Of a DNA stretch of 64,000 bases, positions 25,497 to 34,068 are shown in pieces. Both the position numbers and the translations under genes were made by a program. Position 1 is the first letter of the stretch. Every line of letters starts with the position of its first letter. Source of the DNA: JABGQS01 sp963666505 (GTDB taxonomy: Bacteria > Bacillota > Clostridia > Christensenellales > SZUA-584); contig CAXXXL010000005.1 in the NCBI GenBank assembly GCA_963666505.2, forward strand, positions 62,001 through 126,000, read 5' to 3'. Under the pieces are notes generated by a model. It worked only from the letters and a program-made list of their open reading frames with translations. It ran no database searches and was not told the origin of the DNA.

Positions 25497-25808
25497 ATGG
25501 TATATATTTTGAGCAGAGTAATTATTTTAACAGTATGGATACTTAAATGGGCTTTGATTAAGACCAGATTAATATTTCCGGTAATGTTTGCAGCATTAGT
25601 GCTTGGCTTCTTTAGCGATTGGTATAGTGCAAATGAAACTTTGGCTCATGCACTTTTTACTGTGATAGTTGCCGGAGTAGCGGTTAGCTGGATTGTAACT
25701 TTGGTTAACAAAGTGAAATCCAACAGGCGCTGGCATAAACGTGATGTGGCATATGCATACCGTATAGCTGGAGAACCACTTACAGCGACAAAACGAGTGA
25801 ACGGATAA
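25497..25808 (+). CDS. Small integral membrane protein of element cargo
   Basis: 103 aa from ATG 25497, with AAAGGAGAT upstream; the earlier ATG at 25452 lacks a ribosome binding site. Two to three hydrophobic helices (ILSRVIILTVWILKWALI, LIFPVMFAALVLGFF, ALFTVIVAGVAVSWIVTLV) are followed by a basic cytoplasmic tail (KSNRRWHKRDVAYAYR). The layout resembles small membrane proteins of Tn1549-type conjugative elements. Function unknown. Confidence 0.7.
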   Translation: MVYILSRVIILTVWILKWALIKTRLIFPVMFAALVLGFFSDWYSANETLAHALFTVIVAGVAVSWIVTLVNKVKSNRRWHKRDVAYAYRIAGEPLTATKRVNG

Positions 25809-25836
25809 AGAATATATAACTTAGGATTGAGCATTC

Positions 25837-25866
25837 GCCGGTAAGGATTGTCTTATCGGCTTTTTA
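25837..25866 (+). terminator. Leader hairpin with T-run before the DUF3846 gene
   Basis: GCCGGTAAGGA pairs with TCTTATCGGC around TTG, followed by TTTTTATATACTAAA and then GGAGG. The same TTG-loop design as the hairpin at 24841, about 1 kb upstream. Confidence 0.6.
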
Positions 25867-25890
25867 TATACTAAATTTATGGAGGTAAAT

Positions 25891-26634
25891 ATGGAGAACA
25901 ATATTAAGGAATTGACAAACGGATACACTCAGTTGACTACATATAACGGCTATGTGTTAGCTGAGAAAGATTTTGAGTATAGTGAGTCAAAGAAGCAATA
26001 TGTTACTTGGATGCAGAATGACCGAGGATTTACACTTGGGCATTACTTCACAGACAAAACTGCCGCAGAAGAGGACTTCGCTGTACGGACTGGACTGATA
26101 CACCAAAACAAGCTATTTAACGCTGACGAATTGGCGGTATTGTATAAGGCGCTTAATGACTACGATGCTGCCGGAAATTTTGATTATGATAACAAAACTT
26201 TATGTTCGAGTATAGAAAGCGCCAGAGATAAACTTGAGAGTATTCCGGGTATTGATATTGAGAAGTATTCAAAAATAAAGGTTTTAATTGTTGAACCAGG
26301 GCAAGAACCAAGGTCGGCAGAGATCATAAATGATTTATACACACTTCAAGACATTGTTGATGGCTACATTGAAATAACACATCCGAATGAAGACGGAAGT
26401 GTAGCCGTTATTTTCAATGAAGAAGGAAAATTGCGTGGTTTACCACCTAATAGAGAGATAAGCGGTAATATGTATGTCGGAACACTCATTATTGCAGGGT
26501 GTGCTGAGAATGGTGAGTTCTGTTCGCTTGATTCAATTCAGAGTGAGACGTATAAACAGTTGTTAGGATTAAAGGAAGAGTTAAATCATAGTCAAAAACA
26601 GATTCAGGACAAGGGTAGCGGTATAGTTCTTTAG
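25891..26634 (+). CDS. DUF3846-domain element protein
   Basis: 247 aa from ATG 25891, placed by GGAGG a few bases before; an ATG at 25879 would overlap that site. The N-terminal half (YTQLTTYNGYVLAEKDFEYSESKKQYVTWMQNDRGFTLGHYF) resembles a domain common in ICE cargo. About 130-210 (KVLIVEPGQEPRSAEIINDL ... LRGLPPNREISG ... GTLIIAGC) matches DUF3846. Such proteins are frequent in Tn1549-like conjugative elements and phages, with no known biochemical role. Cytoplasmic, no membrane segment. Confidence 0.75.
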   Translation: MENNIKELTNGYTQLTTYNGYVLAEKDFEYSESKKQYVTWMQNDRGFTLGHYFTDKTAAEEDFAVRTGLIHQNKLFNADELAVLYKALNDYDAAGNFDYDNKTLCSSIESARDKLESIPGIDIEKYSKIKVLIVEPGQEPRSAEIINDLYTLQDIVDGYIEITHPNEDGSVAVIFNEEGKLRGLPPNREISGNMYVGTLIIAGCAENGEFCSLDSIQSETYKQLLGLKEELNHSQKQIQDKGSGIVL

Positions 26635-26892
26635 CACGATTGGTGCTATCATTTATTCTCTGAATATGGTAAATTAAATAAACCATAAACTATTTAAATA
26701 GAAAATGAGTTTAAATAATAGGATTTTTAGGTATGTAAACTAATATAAGTCCAAAAAAACGTACTGCTAAAAAGTATAATTAATGTGGAGGCCTAGCAAC
26801 TGAAGATGTTCTAATATTTGGAATGGAACGGTAAGCATACGTAATAATTACTGATATTATAGTATATTCAACAAATTTTTAAGGATACATTT

Positions 26893-27657
26893 ATGATAAA
26901 AATAGAAAACACTCAAAATCTAACAGGCGTAAAAATATCGGGCAGCTTTGATGATCTATATGAGCTTGTCGAAGCTCTATATAAAATATCAATTGACGAG
27001 TTTTCTGATAAGCACAAAGAATACATCAACGTCTCAATGCGCTTGCTAGGCTTGAGCTATGATATCAGGCATGCCTATCAAGGCGATCGTGATATAGAAC
27101 TTATAGATAATGGCATGGATAAAGAGACCATGAAATTACGTGGGGAGATAACTCCTGAAAAAAATGTCGTTTATTCATGTAACTACTTATATCCTGAAAT
27201 GTTCTTTTGCATGGTTGTAATAAATGAACTGATAATCCTAAGAGTAATGGATATCACGAAAGCGAAATATGTTTTCATTGAGATGCTTCATCCAAAAGTA
27301 GTATGGGATAAAACCATATCAGTTCTCCGCTCTTTTCAAAGTGCATTTTCCGAATGTGTTAAGGATACATTGTCTGAGCAGAGCTATAGAATGTGGCTAA
27401 AAGCGATGACAAACAAAGATATTTATATCACAAATATTCTTCGGCAGTATGTTGACCTGGTTAATATCGACTATATAAAACTGGATAAAGAACAGAGGCT
27501 TAAAAACCTCCTGAAATTCACCAGAAAGATTACTAATTACAATAGCAATAAAGAATACACAGAAATAGAAGAAGAGATATATGATTATGCTGCTGAGCAT
27601 GATTGTGATGTTAACAGCATAAGAATTGGGGAATATCCAGAAGTTATAGATTGGTAA
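26893..27657 (+). CDS. DUF6904-like protein
   Basis: 254 aa. The start MIKIENTQNLTGVKISGSFDDLYELVEALYKI matches what I recall of the DUF6904 family, which is found mostly as single genes near defence and mobile regions. The rest is helical and soluble. No catalytic motif is obvious. It has weak upstream signals, AAGGATA before the ATG. It stands alone between 250-bp AT-rich spacers and precedes the GIY-YIG-like and ADP-ribosylglycohydrolase genes. Confidence 0.6.
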   Translation: MIKIENTQNLTGVKISGSFDDLYELVEALYKISIDEFSDKHKEYINVSMRLLGLSYDIRHAYQGDRDIELIDNGMDKETMKLRGEITPEKNVVYSCNYLYPEMFFCMVVINELIILRVMDITKAKYVFIEMLHPKVVWDKTISVLRSFQSAFSECVKDTLSEQSYRMWLKAMTNKDIYITNILRQYVDLVNIDYIKLDKEQRLKNLLKFTRKITNYNSNKEYTEIEEEIYDYAAEHDCDVNSIRIGEYPEVIDW

Positions 27658-27794
27658 TAACGCAGTATAATATACTGAAAAAGTTGCGATTCATATGAGT
27701 ATTTGGCAGCTAAGAGTAAGATTGAATTGGTCAAAAGTATATGGTAGTATTTTGTGGAGTGCGAGATGCTAACTTCATATTTGGAGAAATATAA

Positions 27795-28409
27795 ATGCCA
27801 ATTACAGTATCAGAACTTTTTAAAACTGCAGGGTTACAAATAGATGGTAAGATTGCCTGGGGCGAACTGCCAAAAGAAGAGCGCTCAGGTATTTATGTGG
27901 TTGCATTAAGCGGAGAACCGAACAGCCTAATTACATTAGATGCTATCCCAGTATCATTAACTACAATAGCCGAATGGATAAACAGGGCATCTCTAATGCG
28001 AATTGATAATCAGGCTCCAACTGTAGAGACTATATCGAATAGATTGGGTGAGTTCTGGTTATCAGATGAAACCATTCTATATATTGCACAGACAAATCGA
28101 TCTCTAAGGGTTAGAATACGTGAATTGTATTATCAAGTCTTGGGGGGGAGGTCCAGGCATTGCGGGGGCCATTGGTTAAAAGCTTTAGAGAATCTAAAGG
28201 ACTTGTCTTTTTATTACTCGATAATCGAGAGAGATCAGAGAAAAGTCGAGGATATCATGTTGAAAATATTCCACGAAGCAGCAAGTTCTAAATCAAATGA
28301 AAACTCATATAAAGTGCTAATGCCGTTTGCGAACCGTCAGGCACCTGCGATTGAGCCGAACAGGAAGTATTATAGGAAGCAGCATGGTATAACCAATCAA
28401 GTGATTTAA
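27795..28409 (+). CDS. GIY-YIG-like domain protein
   Basis: 204 aa. SGIYVVALSG at about 31-40 and ETILYIAQTNRSLRVRIRELY at about 94-114 align with the GIY...YIG nuclease core, including the conserved arginine two turns later, although the second motif reads YIA instead of YIG. HCGGHWLK continues as in known GIY-YIG-like stand-alone proteins. The C-terminal part is helical with basic residues. If active it would cut DNA; the altered glycine makes that uncertain. Ends 24 bp before the next gene. Confidence 0.55.
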   Translation: MPITVSELFKTAGLQIDGKIAWGELPKEERSGIYVVALSGEPNSLITLDAIPVSLTTIAEWINRASLMRIDNQAPTVETISNRLGEFWLSDETILYIAQTNRSLRVRIRELYYQVLGGRSRHCGGHWLKALENLKDLSFYYSIIERDQRKVEDIMLKIFHEAASSKSNENSYKVLMPFANRQAPAIEPNRKYYRKQHGITNQVI

Positions 28410-28432
28410 AGAATCAATATGGAGGCAAGTAT

Positions 28433-29227
28433 ATGATCGGAGCGATTATTGGAGATATTGTCGGCTCACGTTTTGAATTTAACAACATAAAAACAAAGGA
28501 ATTCAACCTTTTTACAGACAATTGCTTTGTAACTGATGACAGCATTATGTCATTGGCTGTAGCTGAAGCAATCATGAAATGTAATAGCGAATGGAGCGAT
28601 CTTGGCGATTTTGTAATTAATAGTATGCAGGAATTAGGACAATTATACCCTGATGCTGGATATGGCGGTATGTTCAGTGAGTGGCTATATTTAGAAAATC
28701 CTGTCCCATATAACAGCTTTGGAAACGGCGCAGCAATGAGAGTAAGTGCTTGCGGTTTTGCTGCGAATGATTTAGACGAGGCTATCAGGCTGTCAAGACT
28801 GGTTACTGAGGTCACTCATGATCACCCGGAAGGTATAAAAGGAGCTGAAGCTACTACAGTTGCGATCTATATGGCACGCAAAGGAAGCAGCATATCTGAA
28901 ATAAGAGATTATATTAGTAAACATTATTATGACTTGGAGTTTACACTTGATGGGATAAGGGATGAATATAGTTTTGATGAAACATGCCAGAGAACTGTCC
29001 CGCAAGCCATAACTGCTTTTTTGGAATCAACAGGCTTTGAAGATGCTATAAGAAATGCAATTTCTATAGGCGGAGATAGCGATACACTTGGTGCCATAGC
29101 AGGTAGTATTGCTGGAGCATATTATGGCATACCGAAAGAAATTAGGGAAACGGCGCTGGGCTATCTTGATGATATCCTTATTGAAATATTAATTGGGTTT
29201 GAAGAATTATATATGCAAAGATTTTAA
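28433..29227 (+). CDS. ADP-ribosylglycohydrolase (DraG-like)
   Basis: 264 aa, standard length. MIGAIIGDIVGSRFE at the start, FVTDDSIMSLA with the metal-binding DD-S pair, FGNGAAMRV, VTEVTHDHPEGI, and GGDSDTLGAIAGSIAGAYYG with the second metal cluster. These are the dinuclear-metal ligands of DraG/ARH enzymes. Role: removes ADP-ribose from proteins or other targets. GGAGG precedes the ATG, 24 bp after the GIY-YIG-like gene, so the two are probably one operon. Complete, no missing catalytic residue seen. Confidence 0.92.
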   Translation: MIGAIIGDIVGSRFEFNNIKTKEFNLFTDNCFVTDDSIMSLAVAEAIMKCNSEWSDLGDFVINSMQELGQLYPDAGYGGMFSEWLYLENPVPYNSFGNGAAMRVSACGFAANDLDEAIRLSRLVTEVTHDHPEGIKGAEATTVAIYMARKGSSISEIRDYISKHYYDLEFTLDGIRDEYSFDETCQRTVPQAITAFLESTGFEDAIRNAISIGGDSDTLGAIAGSIAGAYYGIPKEIRETALGYLDDILIEILIGFEELYMQRF

Positions 29228-29296
29228 GCTACACATGCAATAAAGGAAGGAAGTTTTAAATTATTAAATGTGCCATAATTACTATAGGTTGATTAG

Positions 29297-30514
29297 ATGA
29301 GCAAGAGAAAACACAAATTAATTATAAGAAACTTAGGTTTGATTCTTTTAGCCTTATTCTTTTGTCTGATGTTTAACGGATGCAGCTATGAAGATACCAA
29401 TAATCAAAACTCATTGGAAATCAGTCCCCAGTTTACAGATAATATAGTCAGCCAAGTAACACAAACTCCTCTAATTCCAGAAACATCATCAACTCCTGAT
29501 ACTTATACAGAGATACCAGAAGACTCATCATTTGAAGTACAATTCATAGATGTTGGGCAAGGCGATTCAGCGTTGATCTTGTGTGATGGAAAAGCAATGC
29601 TTATTGACGGAGGTAATTCAGCTGATTCAAATCTTATCTATGCTTATCTGAAAAATCATAACATTGAACATCTGGATTATATTATATGCACACATCCTCA
29701 TGAAGACCATGTTGGCGGTCTGGCTGGAGCATTAAATTACGCACAGGTAGACACAGCTTTTGCACCAGTGACTTCGTATGATAGCGAAGCCTTTTCAAAC
29801 TTTCTTAAATACCTAAGCAAACAGGGTGTGTCTATTACAGTGCCATCAGCGGGGGATACATTTACCTTAGGAAGTGCTTCTGTTACTGTGATTGGACCGA
29901 TTAATCAATCAGACGAACCGAATAACACGTCTATTGTCCTGAGAATTGTATATGGCAATACTTCATTCTTGTTCACGGGGGATGCTGAACGTGAAGAAGA
30001 ACAGGATATTCTAGAAGCTGGTTTTAACCTATCAAGTACAGTTCTTAAGGTCGGTCATCATGGCAGCGATGATGCAACTTCATATCCGTTTCTACGTGAA
30101 ATAATGCCTAAGTACGCCGTTATATCCGTAGGGGCAGACAATACCTATGGACATCCGACTGAGGCTACTCTGAGCCGCTTGAGGGACGCCGATGTGACGG
30201 TATACCGTACTGATATGCAGGGAGATATAATTTGTACCAGTGACGGGAAGACAGTATCATTTTCGGTTGAGCGCAATGCTGGCGCAGATACCTTCAATTC
30301 AATTGGATATAATAGTACTCAGACTATGAATCCGACTGCTTCTAATACTACAAGCGAATATGATTATGTAATCAACACTAATACAGGCAAATTTCATCAT
30401 CCTTGGTGTTCCAGCGTTAATCAGATGAACGAGGAGAATAAACAGTTTTACACAGGAGATCGTGATGATCTTATAGCTCAGGGATATTCTCCTTGTGGAA
30501 GATGTAATCCATAA
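29297..30514 (+). CDS. Secreted ComEC-type MBL lipoprotein with Ada-like zinc tail
   Basis: 405 aa. Lipobox in FNGCS after a hydrophobic leader. Thr/Ser/Pro-rich stalk about 30-75. MBL domain about 78-320: FIDVGQGDSALI, THPHEDHVGGL and VGHHGSDDAT metal ligands. The last 48 residues (YVINTNTGKFHHPWCSSV ... GYSPCGRCNP) form the Ada-type metal-binding tail common on Gram-positive extracellular nucleases. Probably a cell-surface phosphodiesterase or nuclease. It shares the MBL core with the protein at 15396 but has a different C-terminal domain. Confidence 0.88.
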   Translation: MSKRKHKLIIRNLGLILLALFFCLMFNGCSYEDTNNQNSLEISPQFTDNIVSQVTQTPLIPETSSTPDTYTEIPEDSSFEVQFIDVGQGDSALILCDGKAMLIDGGNSADSNLIYAYLKNHNIEHLDYIICTHPHEDHVGGLAGALNYAQVDTAFAPVTSYDSEAFSNFLKYLSKQGVSITVPSAGDTFTLGSASVTVIGPINQSDEPNNTSIVLRIVYGNTSFLFTGDAEREEEQDILEAGFNLSSTVLKVGHHGSDDATSYPFLREIMPKYAVISVGADNTYGHPTEATLSRLRDADVTVYRTDMQGDIICTSDGKTVSFSVERNAGADTFNSIGYNSTQTMNPTASNTTSEYDYVINTNTGKFHHPWCSSVNQMNEENKQFYTGDRDDLIAQGYSPCGRCNP

Positions 30515-30552
30515 GTTCTTATACTGAGCAATATAAACAATAACAAAAAAAA

Positions 30553-30924
30553 TCAGGTTATCCTCCGTACAAATAACATGTAATTGTCTCTTTTGCCATG
30601 ACCGATATACACTGCATAAGTACCACGGTTCATCTTTACGGCATCGGCAGGTAGAAACAGTTCAACATCTTCTTTGAAAATATAAGTGTCATTATATACA
30701 AATAACGTTGTGTAATATCTTAGCCCAGCCTCGTATATTCGGGTGAAGTCACATAAATCTTTCATGCCCCCAATGAATGTATTGCCGCTGAACTCAGAAC
30801 CGATAAGCATAACAAAAGAGCTGTTGCCAATCGCAACACCGCCTCTGCTTGATATAGTCTTAATTACCCTGCTGCCAGCGAGTTTGACAAAGTCTTCATG
30901 TATTATTTCTTTGATAACATCCAT
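30553..30924 (-). CDS. Hypothetical protein, minus strand
   Basis: 123 aa. The sequence alternates beta-strand-like stretches (GGVAIGNSSFVMLIGSEFSG, YYTTLFVYNDTYIF, TYAVYIGHGKRDNYMLFV) and has no signal or membrane helix. I do not recognise the family; a small beta-barrel or PH-like fold is possible. It is the only non-transposon minus-strand gene in the cargo region, convergent with the MBL gene (39 bp between stops). Confidence 0.6.
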   Translation of the reverse strand: MDVIKEIIHEDFVKLAGSRVIKTISSRGGVAIGNSSFVMLIGSEFSGNTFIGGMKDLCDFTRIYEAGLRYYTTLFVYNDTYIFKEDVELFLPADAVKMNRGTYAVYIGHGKRDNYMLFVRRIT

Positions 30925-31035
30925 ATTAGCATTATACGAACAATAGTTCTATAACGCAACATTTTCTTTCTTAGGATTATAATATGTATCTGCTCACCTT
31001 AACATAAAAGGAATATTGTTAGAATAATAACAATA

Positions 31036-31064
31036 TTTACATGTTGCTCAAAAAAGTGTATAAT
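31036..31064 (+). promoter_or_regulatory. Sigma-A-type promoter
   Basis: TTTACA at 31036-31041, 17-bp spacer, TATAAT at 31059-31064. It points at the small membrane protein at 31090 and the peptide at 31298. Confidence 0.75.
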
Positions 31065-31089
31065 CATATTACACTATGACAAAGGGAAG

Positions 31090-31275
31090 ATGGCAGCTGA
31101 TTTTGAGGTTGTTGTTTACCCTTTTTCATTAAATAAAACAGGTGCTGGTTCTATTATTGCAGTTGTGATTATTTTGGGCTTATTCATCCTTGGATTACCG
31201 TGGTGGTTGTGCGTAACTCTCATTGTAGTTAGTGTTTTAGGTTTAGTACTTGGAATATCAAATAGAAAGACTTAA
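31090..31275 (+). CDS. Small two-helix membrane protein
   Basis: 61 aa. Two hydrophobic segments, AGSIIAVVIILGLFILGL and WLCVTLIVVSVLGLVLGI, end in a short basic tail SNRKT. GGGAAG precedes the ATG, 26 bp behind a consensus promoter. No known family. Together with the 19-aa peptide 22 bp downstream it forms a small membrane-peptide unit. Confidence 0.55.
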   Translation: MAADFEVVVYPFSLNKTGAGSIIAVVIILGLFILGLPWWLCVTLIVVSVLGLVLGISNRKT

Positions 31276-31297
31276 TTACAAAAAGAAGGGTAATTAA

Positions 31298-31357
31298 ATG
31301 TGGCTTTTAGTTGGCATAGTATTTTTAATTATAGGACTTTTACTTAGAAGAAAATAA
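31298..31357 (+). CDS. 19-aa hydrophobic peptide (copy 1)
   Basis: ATG 31298 follows AAGAAGGG. The peptide MWLLVGIVFLIIGLLLRRK is one membrane helix with a basic end. An identical peptide is encoded at 38678. The exact conservation between two otherwise slightly diverged copies hints at a real product, but at 19 residues it could also just reflect recent duplication. Confidence 0.4.
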   Translation: MWLLVGIVFLIIGLLLRRK

Positions 31358-31419
31358 ATGCATTCCTATAGTAATTACCATATGTGATTAGTTAGAACAA
31401 TATAATATAGGGCTTCCAT

Positions 31420-31450
31420 AAAGAGCAAACTGCTTAAGTTTGCTCTTTTT
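31420..31450 (+). terminator. Leader hairpin before the helicase pseudogene (copy 1)
   Basis: AAAGAGCAAAC pairs perfectly with GTTTGCTCTTT around TGCTTAA, followed by TTTTATACC and AAGGAGG. The start is 26 bp beyond. Repeated at 38800-38830. Confidence 0.65.
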
Positions 31451-31475
31451 TATACCAAAACATAAGGAGGAATTT

Positions 31476-32042
31476 ATGGCAGAAAAACAAAAGTATATTG
31501 AAGAACTTGCATCCGCTATTCTAAAGCAATTAAGCCGGAAAGGTAACTGTATCAAATACCTAAAAACAGCGGCAAATCATTAAAAATACAGTTTCCGTGA
31601 CACTTGCCTCATATACGCCCAGCGCCCAAATGCTACTGCGGTTGCAAGCTATGAGTTTTGGAACAACGTCATGCACAGGTATGTCAACCGGGGTGCTAAA
31701 GGTATTGCTTTGATCGACACGAGTTCAAACAATTCACGGCTGCATTATGTATTTGATATATCTGATACCAATGGACAGAGAATACCATTCATATGGCAGT
31801 ATAAAGATGAGTTCAATGAGCAAGTTATTGCTGATATTGCCGACAGTTTTAATATTGATACAGATACGCTGAACTTTAGAGAAACAATAGAAGCTATCAC
31901 GGATACCTTACTTGCTGATGGTATGGAAGATTTGCTAGGTGAGTTGAAATATGCGGTGTACGATAGCTTTCTTGAAGATGTGGACGAGTTGAATCTTAGA
32001 GTGTGGTATAAACAGAAAACAAATATTACTTCAAATATTTAA
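31476..32042 (+). pseudogene. Truncated N-terminus of a Tn1549-type helicase/methylase protein (copy 1)
   Basis: Opens MAEKQKYIEELASAILKQLSR, the conserved start of the very large (about 2,000+ aa) helicase/DNA-methylase protein of Tn1549-like conjugative elements. An in-frame TAA at codon 36 (31581-31583) interrupts it; the frame then continues through IYAQRPNATA, MHRYVNRGAKGIALID, RLHYVFDISDT to about codon 188 and ends. More than 90% of the protein is missing. The other copy at 38856 has TAT at the stop position, showing a point mutation. Confidence 0.85.
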
Positions 32043-32109
32043 TGCAGTCGTAATGATAGTTTACTGAAACTTTAAAAATTATCGAGTACATTTTTCTTAT
32101 TGAAGTGTA

Positions 32110-32138
32110 TTGCAATGATATTCTACAAGTGGTATAGT
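32110..32138 (+). promoter_or_regulatory. Promoter of the first PadR gene
   Basis: TTGCAA at 32110-32115, 17-bp spacer, TATAGT at 32133-32138. It rules out the ATG at 32100 as start and supports ATG 32169. Confidence 0.65.
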
Positions 32139-32168
32139 AAACATATCAAATATAAATGGGGTGAACAA

Positions 32169-32711
32169 ATGTCGTTAAAACATGGAATTTTGGGACTTCT
32201 GAATTATTGTCCAACCACTGGTTATGATATAGATAAAACATTTAAAGGTTCTTTAAACTTTTTCTGGCAGGCACAGACAAGTCAAATCTATCGTGAACTG
32301 AATGCCATGGAAAAACAAGGATGGATTACATCAGAAATTGTTATACAGACAGATAAACCCAACAAGAAGATTTTCGCATTGACAGAAAGTGGTAAAGAAG
32401 AGCTGCTTCGTTGGCTAAGTCATAATAGTATCGAGGAAGATATTCGTGTCAGAGATCCTTTCCTAGTGAAATTGTTTTTTTTAGGGGAAATGAACACGGC
32501 GGTTAATATTGAAACGATGATGCAGTTTAAGCTGTGTTGTGAATCTGAACTTAAAAAGATTGAAGAAACCATTCGATATTGTGATAAACAAGCTAATCAC
32601 AATAAAGAAGCCTTTTATTGGGGGGCGACGACATCCTTTGGAAAACACTACTATGATATGTGCATCCGATGGGCAGAAGATACCATAATGAGATTGGAGG
32701 AATTAAAATAA
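32169..32711 (+). CDS. PadR-family transcriptional regulator (first)
   Basis: 180 aa from ATG 32169 with GGGGTGA upstream. Winged helix about 1-85: LKHGILGLLNYCPTTGYDIDK, FFWQAQTSQIYRELNAMEKQGWI, KKIFALTESGKEELLRWL. The C-terminal Vir-like helical dimer domain (about 95-178) makes it a PadR-s2 type. Such repressors control adjacent genes and usually themselves. Its neighbours are a serine hydrolase and NAD-dependent epimerase-like genes, perhaps a detoxification set. Confidence 0.9.
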   Translation: MSLKHGILGLLNYCPTTGYDIDKTFKGSLNFFWQAQTSQIYRELNAMEKQGWITSEIVIQTDKPNKKIFALTESGKEELLRWLSHNSIEEDIRVRDPFLVKLFFLGEMNTAVNIETMMQFKLCCESELKKIEETIRYCDKQANHNKEAFYWGATTSFGKHYYDMCIRWAEDTIMRLEELK

Positions 32712-32751
32712 ATATTCTTATCTTAATGGAAGTCCGAAGGGGGATAATAGC

Positions 32752-32826
32752 GTGACAATGGCATCATTAAAATATCTAGAAGTAGTATTAAACGAGCAAG
32801 ATTTTAAGGTGAAGCAGAAGGTATGA
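32752..32826 (+). CDS. 24-codon ORF after padR
   Basis: GTG start behind AGGGGGA; encodes a mixed helical peptide (ASLKYLEVVLNEQDFKVKQKV). The strong ribosome binding site suggests translation, but it may be the remnant of a longer gene. No family. Confidence 0.25.
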   Translation: MTMASLKYLEVVLNEQDFKVKQKV

Positions 32827-32918
32827 TGCATAGATCACATGAAATAGTGATTCAATAAGAGGAAGTATAACGCAAGCATTTAGACGAAGATAAGAATAAA
32901 TATTGAGAGGTGTAAAAG

Positions 32919-33974
32919 ATGTTAGCACAGCAAATAGAGAAGCAATTGTCTAAAGCAAGTAAAAAAACAAAAACATTGCAGTTTGCAATGAACCTTCCAA
33001 CACTCGGGTTTAACTATTCCTACTCTAGCACGGCACAGGACCAGCACTTTCACAGTGCAAGTGTTGGTAAACTGATGACTTCGACCTTGATTTTTATAGC
33101 CATTGAACAGGGGAAACTGACATTAGATACTCGCGTAAAAAATATCTTGAACCAGGGAACACTTGATGAACTTTTTGTGATTGAGGGTCGGGATTATCAA
33201 GGTGAAATCACAGTTAAGCAGCTTCTGGGGCATATGTCAGGAGTAAATGACTATTTTGAGAGCAAAGCCTTTGATGGATCCCTTTTCATCGATGAAGTGA
33301 TTCAACATCCGGACATTTTTTGGAAGCCAGAAGCCTTGTTGGATTATACGAGGAAGCGACAAAAGGCCATTGCACAACCCGGACAGAAATTCTTATATTC
33401 AGATACAGGTTATATTCTTCTTGGACTAATCATTGAGGAAATACTGGGAATGCCTTTTCATCAAGCTCTGGATATTTATATTTTTAAACCTTGCGGCATG
33501 AAGGATTCAACCTTGTGTTTTTACAGTGAAGGATTTGATCAAGGGGCATTAGCACCACTCTATATCAATGGTGTTGATGCACATCTTTTTACCAGTTTGA
33601 GTTGCGATTTTTCAGGCGGTGGATTATCAACAACGACAAGCGACTTGCTGAGATTCATGGAGAATTTGCAAAACTATCGGTTGATTAGTCAAGCTTCCAT
33701 CGATCTGATGACCACCTTTGACCATCGATATCGCCAAGGGCTGTACTACGGAATTGGGATGATGCAGATTCACTTTGAAGAGTTTTTTTTCTTACTAAAA
33801 TCGTTACCCCGCCTTCAAGGCCATCTGGGTGTTACAGGTGTTCACGCATGGTACAATCCCATTACCAAAGACAGTTTTATTCTGAATGTGGGAAATACGA
33901 AGGATATGGTGAAAAGCTTTAAATTGTTGATTACGATAATGCAGTTGGTTCAACGTGAGCACAAAAATAATTAG
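32919..33974 (+). CDS. Beta-lactamase-family serine hydrolase (class C/PBP4*-like)
   Basis: 351 aa, no signal peptide. SVGK near 47-50 is the SxxK nucleophile motif, YSDTGY near 154-159 the Y-x-N-like motif, and HLGVTGVHAW near 308 the H-x-G site in place of KTG. Family members are esterases, D-amino-acid peptidases or DD-peptidases. GAGAGGTG precedes ATG 32919. Cytoplasmic by sequence, so an esterase or hydrolase of a small compound is more likely than wall modification. Probably under the PadR regulator upstream. Confidence 0.87.
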   Translation: MLAQQIEKQLSKASKKTKTLQFAMNLPTLGFNYSYSSTAQDQHFHSASVGKLMTSTLIFIAIEQGKLTLDTRVKNILNQGTLDELFVIEGRDYQGEITVKQLLGHMSGVNDYFESKAFDGSLFIDEVIQHPDIFWKPEALLDYTRKRQKAIAQPGQKFLYSDTGYILLGLIIEEILGMPFHQALDIYIFKPCGMKDSTLCFYSEGFDQGALAPLYINGVDAHLFTSLSCDFSGGGLSTTTSDLLRFMENLQNYRLISQASIDLMTTFDHRYRQGLYYGIGMMQIHFEEFFFLLKSLPRLQGHLGVTGVHAWYNPITKDSFILNVGNTKDMVKSFKLLITIMQLVQREHKNN

Positions 33975-34068
33975 TGAATTTAAGATATAATAGAGTCGTA
34001 AAGAGTTAGGATAATGTATTTTTAGGTTGGAAGTACATAAACGCTAAATTAAGAAAGAGGTGAAATCG

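Larger units (their letters stand above)
31279..31640 (+). repeat. Direct repeat copy 1 (~360 bp)
   Basis: Nearly identical, without indels, to 38659-39020 (offset exactly 7,380 bp between matching codons). It covers a 19-aa membrane peptide, a leader hairpin, and the first ~53 codons of a Tn1549-type helicase/methylase gene. Confidence 0.85.
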
